Source: Diplonema papillatum (Eukaryota > Euglenozoa > Diplonemea > Diplonemida > Diplonemidae). Taken from it: a stretch of DNA of 64,000 nucleotides. Location of the stretch: positions 124,001-188,000 of the forward strand of contig JAPJBO010000260.1 of the NCBI GenBank assembly GCA_030068145.1, read 5' to 3'. Positions 20,936-32,515 of the stretch are shown here, piece after piece. The stretch's first letter is position 1. Every line of letters starts with the position of its first letter. Below the pieces are notes generated by a model. That model saw nothing but the letters and a program-made list of their open reading frames with translations, had not been told where the DNA came from and did no database searches. A program made the translations under genes and the position numbers.

Positions 20936-21966
20936 GCCATCGCTTTTAGCCCTGCCGTACTCTAGCCTGGACCACCCCGCTCGGTGCGGTCGTGAACGAT
21001 GGAGCGGCGTGAAACGTTTGCCTCCGATTGTTCAAGCCGCTGGCCGTGCATACCATGCATACCCGTTGAAACGACGACCCCCTCGCTGCGGTCTCGAAAC
21101 GTAGAGAAGAGGGGGGTAAGCGGGCCCCCTTCTGGGTTTATCAAACCACGGTGTACCGTGAGAGAAGCTCCAGCGGATAGAGATGGACCCGATAGACCGT
21201 GGTGTAACGTGGCAACACCGTGATAGACAGCGGCAGGCAAATCAATGCAGTTCAAGGGGATAGAGGTGGATCGGCTTAGAGCTGTGGTGACTGCGTACGC
21301 GTACGCACCAGTTGTTCGAAAGCACGTCTACAGTTTGACGTCTTACACTTGTGTTTCCCGGGCAAGAAACAAGAAACCCCGCGAGGAAGTTTACTACGAT
21401 TCCTCAATCCTCGTCAATGAGACTTGCCCGACAAGACGGTTGCCAGCCAGCCCCCCATACCCTTCCCCAGGTCTTCCACGCATGACCCCACTCGTTCTTG
21501 GGCATCTTTGCTGTTTTTGGAGCTGGCTTGCAACCGCCTTTGGAGCTGGCTTCGCGAGCTTAATTCTTCCTGTTGGGTACACGTTTACTCCTGTCTCCTG
21601 TACCCACTTGGCCGAGTACAGCCGGTGACTACGTATACGTGCGTACACGTACGCGTACGCCAAAAACCGTACCGCGAGAGTAGGAGAAAGTAGAAAGGGA
21701 AACTAGAGTTTTCGTCGACCGCACAGGCAAATGATCATGATCAGAAGGTCCTACTTGGGCGGTTCAGTTTCCTCACACATTGCATGTGGCTAAAAAAAAA
21801 TCTGTGTACGCGTACGCGTACGTACGGCAGTACGCTGACAGCATTGGGGGGGGGTTTCGTGCTCTCTTTTTACGAGTCGCCTCCGCCGAAGACTCGATGG
21901 CCATCATCGGGGGGACCGGCTCCGACCTCGGGTCGCTCTATATCTTGCCGAACACAACCCCAAGAT

Positions 21967-22449
21967 TTAACCCCTGGCACACCTTGGAACCTTCGCGTTG
22001 ATGGTCGTGGTGGCGTGGACGCAGTAGTCAGTGACCTCGCGGATTGGAGACGCGTGGGAGTGCCGAGACCGGCAAGGAGACACGTGCGCGTGCACTTTGC
22101 CGCACGTGCAGAACGGCGTCGTCAGCACGGTGCTGCCCCCCGCGGACACGTACGAGTGGCTGGGCGAGGCGGGCACGTGCTGCGCGGAGGTCCTGCGGCG
22201 CGCTGGGGCGGCGCGGGTGTCGCCGCCCCGCGGCGGCACGGCCCGGGGCCTCGGCGTCGATGACCCGCCGGCGTCCGCCGGCGATTGCGCCATCGACGCG
22301 TCGTCGGCGGCGACGGCACCGTTCCCGGTGCCGGCCCCGTGCTGCTGCGTGCGTCCGAACAGCATCTTCCTGACTGCTGACTCTTCGGCGTCTTGCGGGC
22401 GCCATTCGTCGTCGCCGACTGTGCGTAGTTCAAGTGGTGGCACGGGTAG
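21967..22449 (-). CDS. Putative exon, Ala/Ser-rich then Cys/His-rich
   Basis: Acceptor ACCTTCCCAG precedes 22449 in phase 0. The frame reads LELRTVGDDEWRPQDAEESA, VRKMLFGRTQQHG, a low-complexity middle and a Cys/His-containing end (TPFCTCGKVHAHVSPC). It stays open to TAA at 21967, but a donor such as CACTC/GTACGTG at about 22150 may end it earlier. The plus strand is also open. No family recognised. Confidence 0.4.
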   Translation of the reverse strand, partial: LPVPPLELRTVGDDEWRPQDAEESAVRKMLFGRTQQHGAGTGNGAVAADDASMAQSPADAGGSSTPRPRAVPPRGGDTRAAPARRRTSAQHVPASPSHSYVSAGGSTVLTTPFCTCGKVHAHVSPCRSRHSHASPIREVTDYCVHATTTINAKVPRCARG

Positions 22450-22677
22450 CTGGGAAGGTACGGTGGGAGGCGGACCGAGATGGCAAACCGAGACGGATCA
22501 AGAACATCACAGCAAAGAGTACTTCGTTTTCTTCGCGGGCGGAAGCGAGGGCTCAGGGGTCGCAGGAACAGGGGCGGGGGCAGTACTTGAAGAATCAGAG
22601 GCCGCATCGGCTCCCACAGCATCGGGAGTTGCAAACTGAAGATACTCCTCGTTGAAAAATGAAACTGCTTGAGGTGG

Positions 22678-22735
22678 TGTGGTCGGTATAGCCAGGGGGA
22701 ACTACGGGGAACTGACCTTGGGTTGTCTTTTTTTC
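22678..22735 (-). repeat. Reversed copy of the TTCCCCGTAG repeat
   Basis: Reverse complement carries ACACCACC, GGCTATACCGACC-like and CAAGGTCAGTTCCCCGTAG text found at 11275-11325 and 47780-47835. Confidence 0.75.
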
Positions 22736-22736
22736 G

Positions 22737-22845
22737 TGTCTAACAACTGCAATTTGTCAAGAACAAACAGATCGATGGCAGCGTACTATCCTCACTCCCG
22801 TTAGATGAACAAAACAGGTTTGAAGGAAGTGCGCACAATCAAAAG
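22737..22845 (+). repeat. Left terminal repeat of a DIRS-like element
   Basis: Contains TTTGTCAAGAACAAAC, GGCAGCGTACTATC, CACTCCCGTTAG and AACAGGTTTGAAGGAAG followed by GTGCGCACAA. The reverse complement of 53040-53165, just beyond the tyrosine recombinase, carries the same blocks in order. It lies directly before the gag-like relic. Inverted ends are characteristic of the DIRS group. Confidence 0.6.
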
Positions 22846-22876
22846 GGGACGTCCGCCGTTCATCGTGACGACATTG

Positions 22877-23830
22877 ATCTTTCTACTGTGACATGGACGA
22901 TGTCAAAAGGACGTGGCCGCGGTTGAGTGGCCCACGGAGGAGGCGAAAGCTGATGAAAGAACAACATGTGTGTTCTATCCCTCATGCGACACCGTGCACG
23001 CCGAGGGTGCCAATTGCTACCGGTGTGGTAACAAAGGCGATCAGACCTGCCTGAAGAGCAGGCTGAAAAACAAGCAGGTGGTTGACCGGCTTGGCCTCCC
23101 GGAGGCAAAAAACGCTTGGGTGTGCCCCCCTTGCGCCTGGGCTCTAAGCGGTGGTGCGCTGCTTGTCGACCCTGATCGCCTAGTGGTTGACCAGCAAAAA
23201 GACCTCGACGACGAGGAACTTCTTGGCGTAGAGTCGATGGCTGTGCCACCATCGGCTCTCGCCAGTTCGGACCCGGCGGTACGGGCATTGGCTCTGCAGA
23301 TGCAAGCAGCAGGCGGCGTAAGCAGCGCTGCAAGAAGAGGTCCTGGTTTTGCGATCTCAAACGGACTCTCTTAGGGTGCCGTTTGACCGACCTGCGCCGC
23401 GTGTGCCTTTCCTGGGCTATCCCTAATCTGTGGATGTGATACTCAACCGCCTTCAGCACAGGTACGGGCCTTTCCCGGAGAGGCCAGAAACCGACGGATC
23501 GGGACGCAGCCACGAGTTGCGTGTGCTGTGGGGGGTGCTCAGTCACTCTCGCAACGAGAAAGAGGTCTGGACCCGAGACCGCTTGCCGTTCCTCCACCAG
23601 CTGATGGTCCTGATGGAAGATCTCCGGATCGGTCGGGAGTCGAATGAGCACTCGTCAGTGGCGACGGCCATGACGATCTCATACGAATCGTACCTGCACG
23701 GCGTGCGGTGGGACGAGTTCACCGACAAGGTGTTGCGAATGGCCGTGAAAGCCACTTCGGACTCGGACCGCGTCCAGGACGCGTCCAAAAAGGTGAAAGA
23801 GGGGAGGAAACGCGCCTTCCTACCCCCAGC
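22877..23830 (+). pseudogene. Gag-like ORF with zinc finger, broken
   Basis: The frame to 23374 (opening near 22893-22913) carries a Cys cluster (CVFYPSC, CYRCGNKGDQTC, WVCPPC), then an acidic linker and a helix. At about 23310 the coherent text moves to another frame (QEEVLVLRSQTDSLRVPF), meets a TAG at 23425, and continues as VDVILNRLQHRYGPFPE to about 23830 with a helical, capsid-like segment (HQLMVLMEDLRIGRES). One or two frame shifts and a stop make it dead. Position behind the terminal repeat supports the ORF1/gag of a DIRS-like element. It is cut off where the 23874-24510 exon region begins. Confidence 0.55.
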
Positions 23831-23873
23831 TCGTTGCCAAAAAAGTTCGCAAATGAAATTTGCTGAGATCCGT

Positions 23874-24510
23874 TTACGGGAAGAAAGGGGACAAACCCAG
23901 GAGGTCGGCAACTCCTTCGAGCGGCCGCGCGAGGTTGTAGAGGGAGTGCGACGCACGCGGCGGCGACGAGGGGGGCGGCTGCTGCGTGTGCGGGTGCCGC
24001 TCGGGCCTGCCGGCAGGCGCCCCGCCGCCGCCGCTGCCGGCGCTGCCGCCGCGCTGGGACTGCGGGCGGTCTCGAGACGGGGATCGACCGGAGGAAGCGT
24101 ACTTCGCCTTGCCGCGGCCTGCCGGCTCTGTGGCGCGGCTGGACGCGTCGTCGGACCCTCCGCCGCTGTGCTCCGCCGCGCGGGCCACGCCGCCCACGCG
24201 CGGCACCGACTGGGGGGGCAGCCAAGTGCACGAAGGGCTGCTCGACCGCCCGCCCCCGTTGGCGGCCGCCGCGCCGCCCCCTTCGTCGCCGGAGCTCAGA
24301 GAGTCGTGCGGAGGCGAGGCCTCGAGCAGGCTACGGAAGTCGCTCCGCGGGCGCCGCCGGGTACCCTCCCGACGGTCACGCCGCCGCTGGACGGCCTCCT
24401 GCAGCTGCGACACCTTCAGCTTCAGATCCTGGATCCGCGCTCTCCCTTCGCCCAGGGGCCCGCCGAGAGCAGGCCCCCATGACATCCAGGCTCCCCTTCT
24501 CTTCGGCGTC
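23874..24510 (-). CDS. Exon with short coiled coil and Ser/Gly-rich tail
   Basis: The minus-strand frame reads PALGGPLGEGRARIQDLKLK, VSQLQEAVQRRRDRREG, SDFRSLLEASPPHDSLSSGD, then Gly/Ser/Pro-rich disorder. An ATG at 24527 is in frame but falls inside a dispersed repeat, so it is probably not the real start. Third positions are G/C-rich. The 3' end is unclear; the frame runs out at 23874. Broken copies of its 5' part lie at 25240-25762. Function unknown. Confidence 0.5.
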
Positions 24511-24529
24511 CTTTTTTTAGCGTTCATTG

Positions 24530-24690
24530 TGGTTTGGAGGTCCGGTGTTTAAGGGTCTCAGGTTGACGGTTTTTAGAGTGAGAGTTCGGTTGCAATGTTT
24601 AGTGTTCCCGACAATCCCAAATGGACGTACAGATTGTGTGTGTGCGTGTGTGTTTGTGCAATTTAGCTTAGTGCGTGCTTGTGGTGAGCG
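24530..24690 (-). repeat. Intron-3'-end repeat joined to the GTACAGATT block
   Basis: On the minus strand: AATCTGTACGTCC, GGGATTGTCGGGAACAC, then CAACCGAACTCTCACTC, TAAAAACCGTCAACC and CTTAAACACCGGACC, leading into the exon. It shows that the two dispersed blocks can belong to one unit. The right part also matches 33415-33475. Confidence 0.65.
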
Positions 24691-25239
24691 GATTTCCAGG
24701 GGTGTGCTTGTTGTTTACCGTATCTCCGAGCTAGGCTTGACTGAGCTTCGCCACGTGGCTGGACGCGTTTTCGGACCCACCGCCGATGTGCTCCCCGCAC
24801 GTCACGCTCTCCCACCAGTGGTTCACATAACCACTGGATCGGACCCCTGGTTTTCAGCCTTGGTTTTTCCCCTGTGCAACTTCAGGTGAAAGAATTCTCA
24901 TCAAGGGGTTGCATTTTCCATTCGCACTTTTGGCAGGGGCCGCACTTTGGATCTGGGTCCGAATCAATCCGATCTTTCCAAATACGCCGTTCTCGGAAAG
25001 AATAAAAATGAGGGTGTTCCTGCAGGTTGATGTGCACTGTGGGCTCCTGCAGGGCCTGTGTACACAGGGACCAGCAGGGTGACCTCATCGCTCAGACATG
25101 TCATTTTGCGTTTCGGGTTCGTTTTCGCAGGGTAACGCGCAGTGCAAAGATGCAAGCGAAACGGCACGAACGGCAATAAGACAGCCTGGTCACACCTCTG
25201 CGTCGGCGCACGAGGCGCCCGAATGGAGGATCGAGTTCC

Positions 25240-25490
25240 GTGTCGGGCGCAGCCAAGTGCGCGAAGGGCTGCTCGACCGCCCGGCCGCCGCGCCACCCCC
25301 CTTCGTCGCCAGAGCTCAGCGAGCCGTGCGGAGGCGAGGCTTCGAGCGGGCTCCGGAAGTCGCTCCGCGGGCGCCGCGGTGCCCTCCCGACGGTCACGCC
25401 GCCGCTGGACGGCCTTCTCGACACATTCAGCTTCAGGTCCTGGATTCGTGCCCGCCCCTCGCCCAAGGGCCCGCCGAGAGCAGGCACAGC
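25240..25490 (-). pseudogene. Partial copy of the 23874-24510 exon
   Basis: Reads PALGGPLGEGRARIQDLKLN, then the register shifts, SDFRSPLEASPPHGSLSSGD and a short rest. It lacks the QLQEAVQ segment. It is 0.9 kb upstream of the source exon, in the same orientation. Confidence 0.7.
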
Positions 25491-25762
25491 TGCGTTGCCC
25501 TAATTGCCCCGGGCCCATTCAGTCTGCTTGCGACCGGTGTACGAAAAACGGCAAGTGCGGGGGAGCGACGCCGGGTGCCCTCCCGGCGGTCACGCCGCCG
25601 CTGGACGGGCCTGATCGACACATTCAGCTTCAGGTCCTGGATCCTCGCCCAAGGGCCCGCCGAGAGCAGGCACCGCTGCGTTGCCCTAATTGCCCCGGGC
25701 CCATTCAGTCTGCTTGCGACCGGTGTACGAAAAACGGCAAGTGCGGGGACTAGGAAACCAAC
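25486..25762 (-). repeat. 186-bp tandem duplication containing exon fragment
   Basis: A 76-bp segment with GCCCCGGGCCCATTCAGTCT and GCTTGCGACCGGTGTACG is present at 25486-25562 and again at 25672-25747. Between lies another piece of the coiled-coil exon. Plus-strand translation of the segment gives CPNCPGPIQSACDRC, a Cys pattern noted in the findings. Confidence 0.8.
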
Positions 25763-26204
25763 CAACACGGGGATTGAGGGACGGGTGGGATGTGCTGCAG
25801 AAGGTAAACCAGGTAAGGCAAAACGGACAAAGAAGAACGGGGAGCAAAAGAAAATTTTCGAGGGCCGCCCGCTATTTTCGGCGAAGCGCTACGGGGTGGG
25901 GTCCATGAGATCTTTACTGCGAACCCGCGGAAGCTGCCAACAACTAATTCTTGAACACCCAACAATGCACTGTCTTACTGTCACTACGTATTCTTTTTTC
26001 AGCGTCTTTTTTGAGGTTTAAGGCTTTCTGAGCGAACTAGGAACCAGCTTAACAATATTTTCTTGAGAGCTTGCGCCCGGCACGAAAGATTCGCCTGTGT
26101 TTAGTGCGGGCCTCCATCGAGATTGCAACTGGCGCACCCCTCGGATATTTCCTACAAAGCATGTGCAGCATTGTGCTTATTCAAAAAAGTGAACACTTCC
26201 GGAG

Positions 26205-26425
26205 TTGGGGCTTGCACTGATAAACGAAGTAACGGACGAGCATCAACTGACCAAAGGTTGTGAAAACGATAAGGCAAAGGTTTCTCGTAATTCGCGTGTA
26301 CAGGGTATAAACCTCTCTGGGGGGGTTTCCTGTGTCAGTACTTTTTCGCTGGCTTCGTTTTATCTTTCACGTGCAACCGTTGTTCCGGAAATGTTCCCGT
26401 CAGTACAAATAAAGAAGAGAAACGG
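26205..26425 (-). pseudogene. Decayed copy of the membrane-segment exon
   Basis: Aligns along its length with 20708-20935: GGGAACATT, GGAACAACGGTTGCACGTGA and TTTCGTTTTATC-type blocks are recognisable. The frame starts TDGNISGTTVARE and stops at once; the membrane segment is frame-shifted. Confidence 0.65.
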
Positions 26426-27110
26426 GGCGAAAAGCAATAGAGGCGGGGATGGAGGGAGGACGAAGAGGGAGGGTAAACGGGAGGGAGCTAATGAACGGGG
26501 GGAGGACCCGCGTGGGCCCTTTTTAGAGATGCTTCGCTTGTGAACAAGACGACGTGGCGGTTTCGGTAGCAATGTACACGGAGGATGGTGTGGAATACCC
26601 CGCCTAAGTCGTCCTTGTGAATCAGCACTTTGCCTAGAACGCCTGCTGATTTTGAAATGACTGAGCGCGCCTGATCGTTAAATGTGCTCGCGATAAATGG
26701 CAAGACAGTGCCGCGGCACACGTTGCCGCCACGAGAGCCTTGTTCGCAAAAAAAAAAAAGAATATTGGGCCGCTGTACACGTGCACAGGCCCTCCCCTCC
26801 TCTTCATCCCACCGTGTCAACTAGATCAAGCCACTCTATATTTTTTTGTTTTTTTTCTTTCGTGTTGTTTTATTTTCCTAGCGCGAGAAGCGTGGTTTGG
26901 CCTTCCTGAACCGGGGAGCTATCTCATGTGCGCCAGCAGCTCCGACTGTCGGCCGCTGCGGCCGGCCATCGGACGCGGGGCACCGAGACCCTTCCCCGCC
27001 GCCTACTGGGTTTTTCGGCCGAAAGGAGGTCGGAATTCGCCTTAGTTTTACTCGTCTGCTCGCCCTTTTTAGTCCGTCTTCCCCGCACCCACCCACCCCA
27101 GGTTCTCGTC
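26426..27110. other. No gene assigned
   Basis: Purine-rich run (26420-26520), T-rich run (26835-26880) and a GC-rich block at 26910-27040 that is open on both strands. No recognised motifs. Confidence 0.25.
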
Positions 27111-27117
27111 CGTCCCA

Positions 27118-27712
27118 TGCCTTCACAGGTCCAGCCTCGGAAGCTGGAGTTAAAGAGGGTGTGCCTGACTCACCCGAAAAGCGGGTGTGTGGTGTCACCT
27201 GCTGCGTGTGCTCGTGGTATGGAGGTGCTGGGTATGCATACGCATATACCATGCAGGATCAAAACCTTGTGTCTTTTTGGAAATGGGGTGAAGTTACGAT
27301 GTTTTCGGGATAGCGACGGGGTTATTTAGCCTGTAACGAGTGTTAGGTATTCGTCGGATATATTAATCTTCTAAGATCTGCGATCTTATACGACAAAAAA
27401 AATTCCGGGAAAAAATTGGGGGTTTTGAATTTTAAAATTTTGGAACAAACTCTGCAGTAATTTTTGAGGAAGTTGAACAAATTTTTTTGTTTCCAAAAAA
27501 AAAAAATTGGGGGCCATCGGCCCCGCGGGAGCGTTTCAAAAAGACACAAGGTTTTGACCCTGCATGATACGTTGCTGCTGCTGCGTGCATCGTGTACCGG
27601 TATGCTACAACCACAAAAAAAACGCGCGCAATTCCACTCTCGGTAAGCGCGGTCTGACACCCACTTTTTTTAACTCCCAGCTTTTTAAATGAGGCTGGGC
27701 ACTACCGTGGTT
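27118..27712. mobile_element. Long foldback element, CACGGTG family
   Basis: The left end has GGTCCAGCCTCGGAAGCTGG and GTTAAAGAGGGTGTG; the right end is its inverted partner (GACACCCACTTTTTT, AACTCCCAGC, TGAGGCTGG). An inner inverted pair, CATGCAGGATCAAAACCTTG at 27251 and CAAGGTTTTGACCCTGCATG at 27547, shows arms of about 170 bp. The middle is AT-rich with A-runs and has no ORF of note. Confidence 0.65.
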
Positions 27713-27845
27713 CCCAAGGCTGTGATGTTGTCGGGCGGTCGCTGAACTCAGCTGGTGTCCTTCCCAACTTGACAGGCACAAGAGCGAGCGACTGGCCGGC
27801 GGGAAACCGTAGTTTAGTGCTCGTGCAAAAAGTCCTGCCCCACAT

Positions 27846-27902
27846 GCGTGTTTGATAGCATCGAACACAGGGGAGTGTTTGATAGCATCGAACACAGGGG
27901 AG
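27846..27902 (+). repeat. Tandem 27-bp repeat, palindromic
   Basis: GTGTTTGATAGCATCGAACA plus CAGGGGA occurs twice in tandem. Each unit can fold (GTGTTTGAT/ATCGAACAC). Confidence 0.85.
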
Positions 27903-28249
27903 AGGCCCAGGGGGGGAGGGGGGTGGGGGGAGAGATGCGGGTCACAAAAATAGCAACTTCTTTTTTTTTGTCAGTTTTTACCCGGGGTGGACTTCTGCGA
28001 CCCCCATATTTCGGAAATTGGGTAGGGGCTGTGCGAAGTGGGGTCTGTGCTCTCATTCCATTTTGTGTGCCAATGGTTCGGGTATGCCGCGGACGCGGTA
28101 GCTACCGATGCGGATGAGAGCGAGGAGAAATAGAAAGACAAAGGGAGAATTCATGTTTCCGACGATCCTGTATGCACGATGGGATCCCGCCTCGCGAGCT
28201 GAAGGTAAAGACGGGCGAGCCGGGCCCAGCAAAGCAGATGTGCGACACC

Positions 28250-28345
28250 CAAAGCGCGTGTAAATGTACACCCGAAACGGAGGTGCGACACCCGCTTTTT
28301 TTACCCAAGCTTTCAGCTCCAGCTTCTGAGGCTGGACTCAACCCG
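28250..28345. mobile_element. Right end of a CACGGTG-family element
   Basis: ACACCCGCTTTTTTTACCC, then CTCCAGCTTCTGAGGCTGG. Inner part (GCGTGTAAATGTACACCCG) also matches 51585-51605. Confidence 0.6.
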
Positions 28346-31300
28346 TGTGGGCGGTCGGAATAGGTTTCTTCTTCGTGTTGCCGTCGATCCCGAGGACGAT
28401 CAGTCTTTTTTTGTTTTTTTCGTTATTGCTGCGCTCGGATATGAGAAGCGAAGAAGACGAAGGGGGAAACTACGCTTGCCGTTGGGATAGTTCGTGCGCC
28501 TGGGTTTTCCTCTTTTTTTTTTGGTTGCAGAAAGCAGAGAGGGAACGTGTGCTCTTGAGGCGGCGGGTTTCTTGAAAGCAAATGCTGCTGAAATACGCGT
28601 GCGCAACGGGGCGGGAGTACGTGGAAGAAAAGAAATGAAACGGGAATCTGAGGATTGCCACGTGGTTGCCAAAGGAAAAGGGCCATCACCACTTTACACT
28701 ATATTCGCTTTCAACTCCTCGAAGGCCGTTTTCGACAACCAGTGTGTGGCAATGATCGACAGACCTTAGAGACGAAAATGAATTTAGGTAAAATAGGGAC
28801 GCCGGGTTGGCACAAATAGCGACGGGCGCACGGCACGCTCCTTGCAGTGAGGAGACTCTCATAGGAGAACCTTTTGTTCACAACCAGACGAAAAAGGGAC
28901 GAGCAAAGCAGCGCAGGGTTGAGCACAATAAGGTACGCGCGTATGGGTATCCTAGATGCCAACTTCAGTTGAAGGATAGAAGGGGAGTGTTGAACGTGCA
29001 CGACCCACTTGTTATGAAATTGTACGAGTGAGTGCACACGTTGATAACTGTGTCATGGCATGGGTTTGAATCGTATTTACACGTGATCACATGGGAGTTT
29101 AACTGTATTTGCACGTGGCCACGTGGTACGTCTTTACAGAACAGTGTAGTTCGCGGCCGATTATCCACTGTGCCAAGCGTGGGCCAGTGGCCCACCCTTG
29201 GCCGGTCGATTACCTCCAAAGAATGTCCTCAGGGGGTGGGGGTAATTGGCCAAGAATTAATATGGACAGTATGTAACACGTGAACCTTTATAACAAGTGG
29301 GTCGTGTGCTGGGAATGGTTCCTGCTCAACGCCGTAAGGTACACACGTATGGGTCTCCCATCTACACCGCGTTTCGGTTCTTTAGGCCTTGAAGACAAAA
29401 GGCGGACCATCAGCGTCAAGCCTGCGTGTCCGCAGACAGGACAGCATGTGAGGCTGGAGATGGGGGGATGCATTGAAAGGTCACTTCTTTGTTTCCTTTT
29501 TGGCGTTTGCAGAGTGGCTTGTTTTTTTCTTTGTTTCTTCGAGGGCCACCGAGGCCGAAGATTCTGTGTAGGGGGGGGGGGGGGGGGGGGGGTGCGGCCG
29601 TGTGTTTTCCGGGCGGGCGACGCCCGACGGGCGGAGGCTTGACGAAAGCGGTCCCGGGGGTTGCGATGGGCAAACTCGGTCGCATTGGCCGAGCTTGCTC
29701 CAGCTTCCCTACCCGCCTCCCCACACGGTGCATTAGTCATGCCACTCACTAGTCATCTACAAGTGATCTCACTCGTCGTAAAGCTTAGTAGTGAAAAATG
29801 GCTTACTGATAGGCAGCAACAATCGATAGACTGCCACCAGTAAGAATGACTGGTGCACAAGTAAAAATGACTAGTCATTGCACGCTGTTTTTTCAATGAC
29901 TAGCGTCGTGCACCCCCTACAAAACTACAACCCGGTACCTTGTTTTCCGGTACCTTTGTAGCGTTATTTGTGGATTTGTTTTCGTTCCTTTCGTTCCTTG
30001 TTTCGCACCGCGAGGGTACCGCAAACCAAAATAAGCTGGATCGCACGGACGCCGGACCGTATTTGACCTGGACCACAACTGGGATCTTGGTGGATTCCAG
30101 TTGTGGCGTTCGAGGGATTCTACGAGGGATTCTACCGTAGAAGCACGAAGGGGCAAAGGATGGCGCAACCGCCCCGTGCTGTCGGACAAGACCGGGCGGA
30201 TCGTAGTAGGACAGACAATGATGCGCACGCCCGCGTACTGAACGACCTTCCCGTTGGCCACACCACCAACACACCTTTGGGCGGTTCTTAAGTTTCTAGC
30301 GTTTTTTTTTTTTTCAGGTTTAAAGGTCGGTTGTTTTAGAGCCCACGGTTGACGATCGGTTAATGCTGGCTTACGGTGTTCCGCTTCCGGATGGGCGCCG
30401 GCCCAGCGGGGAAACGTGGGTAGGGTTCCGAGCCCTATTTCCCGACTGTTCGAGTTTCCTCCAACATGAAGCTGCACGTTTCGGTGTCATGCTTGTGCTC
30501 CTGAAAACATTTACATAGTTTCCCAAACGCTTCCGCCTGGTATTATTTGTGACGTGATAACCCGGCACATTGATGTGAGGGGTATGGTATACCCTAAACT
30601 TAGTCACCATCTGGATGCCGCTGGCACGAGAGGGCAAACAGCATCAGCGGCATCGTGTGTGCCGCAACTTCGGTTGCGAGGACCACTTATTTTATTCGAT
30701 CTTTGTTTTTGTATGAACAGAAACAAAAGGGCTGTTCGGCGTTCGGAGCGTGTGTAGCTGCCAAAAGCTGACGTGTTGACGTGCTCGGGAACCTCATCCT
30801 TCCTCGTGTGGGTATTCGCCCTGGTCGCTCAAGGCGACCCCAGAAAGGACAACAGGTCCCCAAGCACTCCGTTTTCTCGATGGTATCGCTCTTTGCGTGT
30901 CGTACAGCAGCCAGCAGCACATGCGGTAGAGTATCCTGGCCCGAGACAAGTTGCGTGTTGATGTGGTCCTGAGGCCATGGTCTGGCCGACCGCCCAAAGC
31001 TGAATCCACTGTTGCTTAACAGTGGCCCAAAGTTGCAACCCGCCGGCAGGTCCAAGCTAGTACACTGAGCAAAGGAACGTTGGTTCGCTCATTGCGCAGG
31101 CTTACATTTTTTCGTGTATTTGTGGAACACATTGCAATGGCTCGTATTAGTAGTGGTATGGGTCTTTACAAACCAACGAGTGACTCAAGGTAGCCGCTTG
31201 AGCGGCGCCGATCAGAGCGCACACAGCGGCGTGACGCGGCAGGAATTGCAATGTCTCGAAGAAGAAGAAAAGAACAGGGGGGGGGGGGGGTGAGGAGGCA

Positions 31301-31610
31301 GGCGCAATTTCTTTGTACAAAAAAGAAAATGTTTTTCTGTTCAAACGGGGAGCATGTTCTCATGTCGTAGGAAGGGCGGGGCTTCGGCTGCTTGACGGGT
31401 TTCGTGTTTTAAGGAGCCGGTGTTTTTCAAGGTTACACCCAGGGGTTTTCCGCTTAGCCAACAACATGAAAATTGGTTGGCTAAAAAAAATTCACGGTTC
31501 ACAAAAAGAGGTCAAAAAAATTTTCTCTCGACAGCCAGCGCTGCTTTTGTGTGTTTGAGCCTGGGTCGTTTGCTTTTGACTTTCCATCGCGCGAAGGCTA
31601 CTTGTGCAGA
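28346..31610. other. Repeat-rich stretch without a recognised gene
   Basis: Contains T-runs, a 23-base G-run at 29570-29592, a repeat member at 29310-29475 and short open frames on both strands. A GC-rich block at 29600-29740 and the 30000-30290 region are open on both strands but show no motif. I assign no gene. Confidence 0.25.
29310..29475 (+). repeat. Dispersed repeat (partners 33830-34015, 34770-34925)
   Basis: Shared phrases include GTTTCGGT(C/T)CTTTA, GGCGGA(C/T)CATCA and GCAGACAGGACAGC followed by GTGAG. The 33.8-kb and 34.8-kb copies also share GACAGCGGTGTGAGTCTG. Confidence 0.7.
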
Positions 31611-31619
31611 ACTGACAGG

Positions 31620-31800
31620 GTGTCAGTCCATAACAAACAAAAATACATATGAACGCGGACAACAGACCGGTACGGGCTACAAGGCAACCCCTGCTCAACT
31701 TGTAGAACGTGGGGGGCCCAAGACTACACTCCACGAAGGAATGTACTTGGTGTCGGTCACAAACAGTCCCGGACATGGCTAGCCATAACCCATAACGAAA
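31620..31800 (-). repeat. Dispersed repeat (partners 33500, 43066, 45850)
   Basis: Reverse complement of 45835-45990 over most of its length: GGCTAGCCATGTCCGGGACT, GTGACCGACACCAAGTAC, GTAGTCTTGGGCCC, GTACCGGTC. This copy is inverted relative to the other three. Confidence 0.85.
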
Positions 31801-31864
31801 GCGTGCACGCAATATACAACCCGTAACCACATAGCCCTTTCTTGCTCTAAGAGAACCCATTCAT

Positions 31865-32018
31865 GAACGGTCACACGGAGACCCGAAAACCCCGGAATTT
31901 CAAGCGAACTTTAACTCTAAAAACCGGACCCAGCTGGTGCGTCACGCGGCTTTGTTGCCGCGGCAAAAGCGACAGAATCAGTCGCAAAGCGGCCCGGATT
32001 TGCGCGGGATGCCGTCGC
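31865..32018 (+). CDS. Candidate plus-strand exon after an intron-end repeat
   Basis: The repeat reads here on the plus strand (CCCCGGAATTTCAAGCGAAC, TTTAACTCTAAAAACC) and is followed by CGGACCCAG, a good acceptor, and 87 bases later by CGCAA/GTACCTTG, a possible donor. The enclosed DNA is GC-rich and open in more than one frame, one of them Cys-rich (CCRGKSDRISRKAARICAGC). Predicted only from context. Confidence 0.25.
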
Positions 32019-32324
32019 AAGTACCTTGCGTCTCAGTACAAGAACACCGTTCCGCGGCGCGTCCCAGCCACAGCGTGCTTGGGTGTGCGACCGCCGATTC
32101 CCCCCTTGGAAAAGTTCGCTTTTTTTTTTATGCGGTGGATATTGTCCTCAGTGAGGGCGGCCTTTTTCTTTCTTTCTTTTTCTTTTTTCTTTCTCTTTTT
32201 CTTCTTTTCTTCTTCGTCAAACGCTTTGCCCTGGACGTTTGCTTCTTTGTACGGGGCGCAAGCAAACGCCGTGAATGGTCTGTGACGCGTGTTCTTATTT
32301 CCTCCAACATTGCATGTTTGGTCT

Positions 32325-32515
32325 AAAAATACTCGACGTAGCTGCTTCGACTCCGAATGGAAGGGAGGAAATATAGAGGTAAGGGGCAAATACAATACAA
32401 ACACAATCTGATTTGTTCTTCGCTTACACCACCGTGTGCTGTTTCCTCACTCAGGACTTTGACCGGTTGTGTTGTGTGATTTGTTGTGTAGGGGTAGACC
32501 CGCATGACCTCACGT
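32325..32515 (-). repeat. Retroelement 3'-end-type repeat
   Basis: Reverse complement runs from GCGGGTCTACCCCTACAC through GAACAAATCAG to CAGCTACGTCGAGTA, the same order as 50330-50545 reading both ends. It is the fullest match to that copy. Confidence 0.75.
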
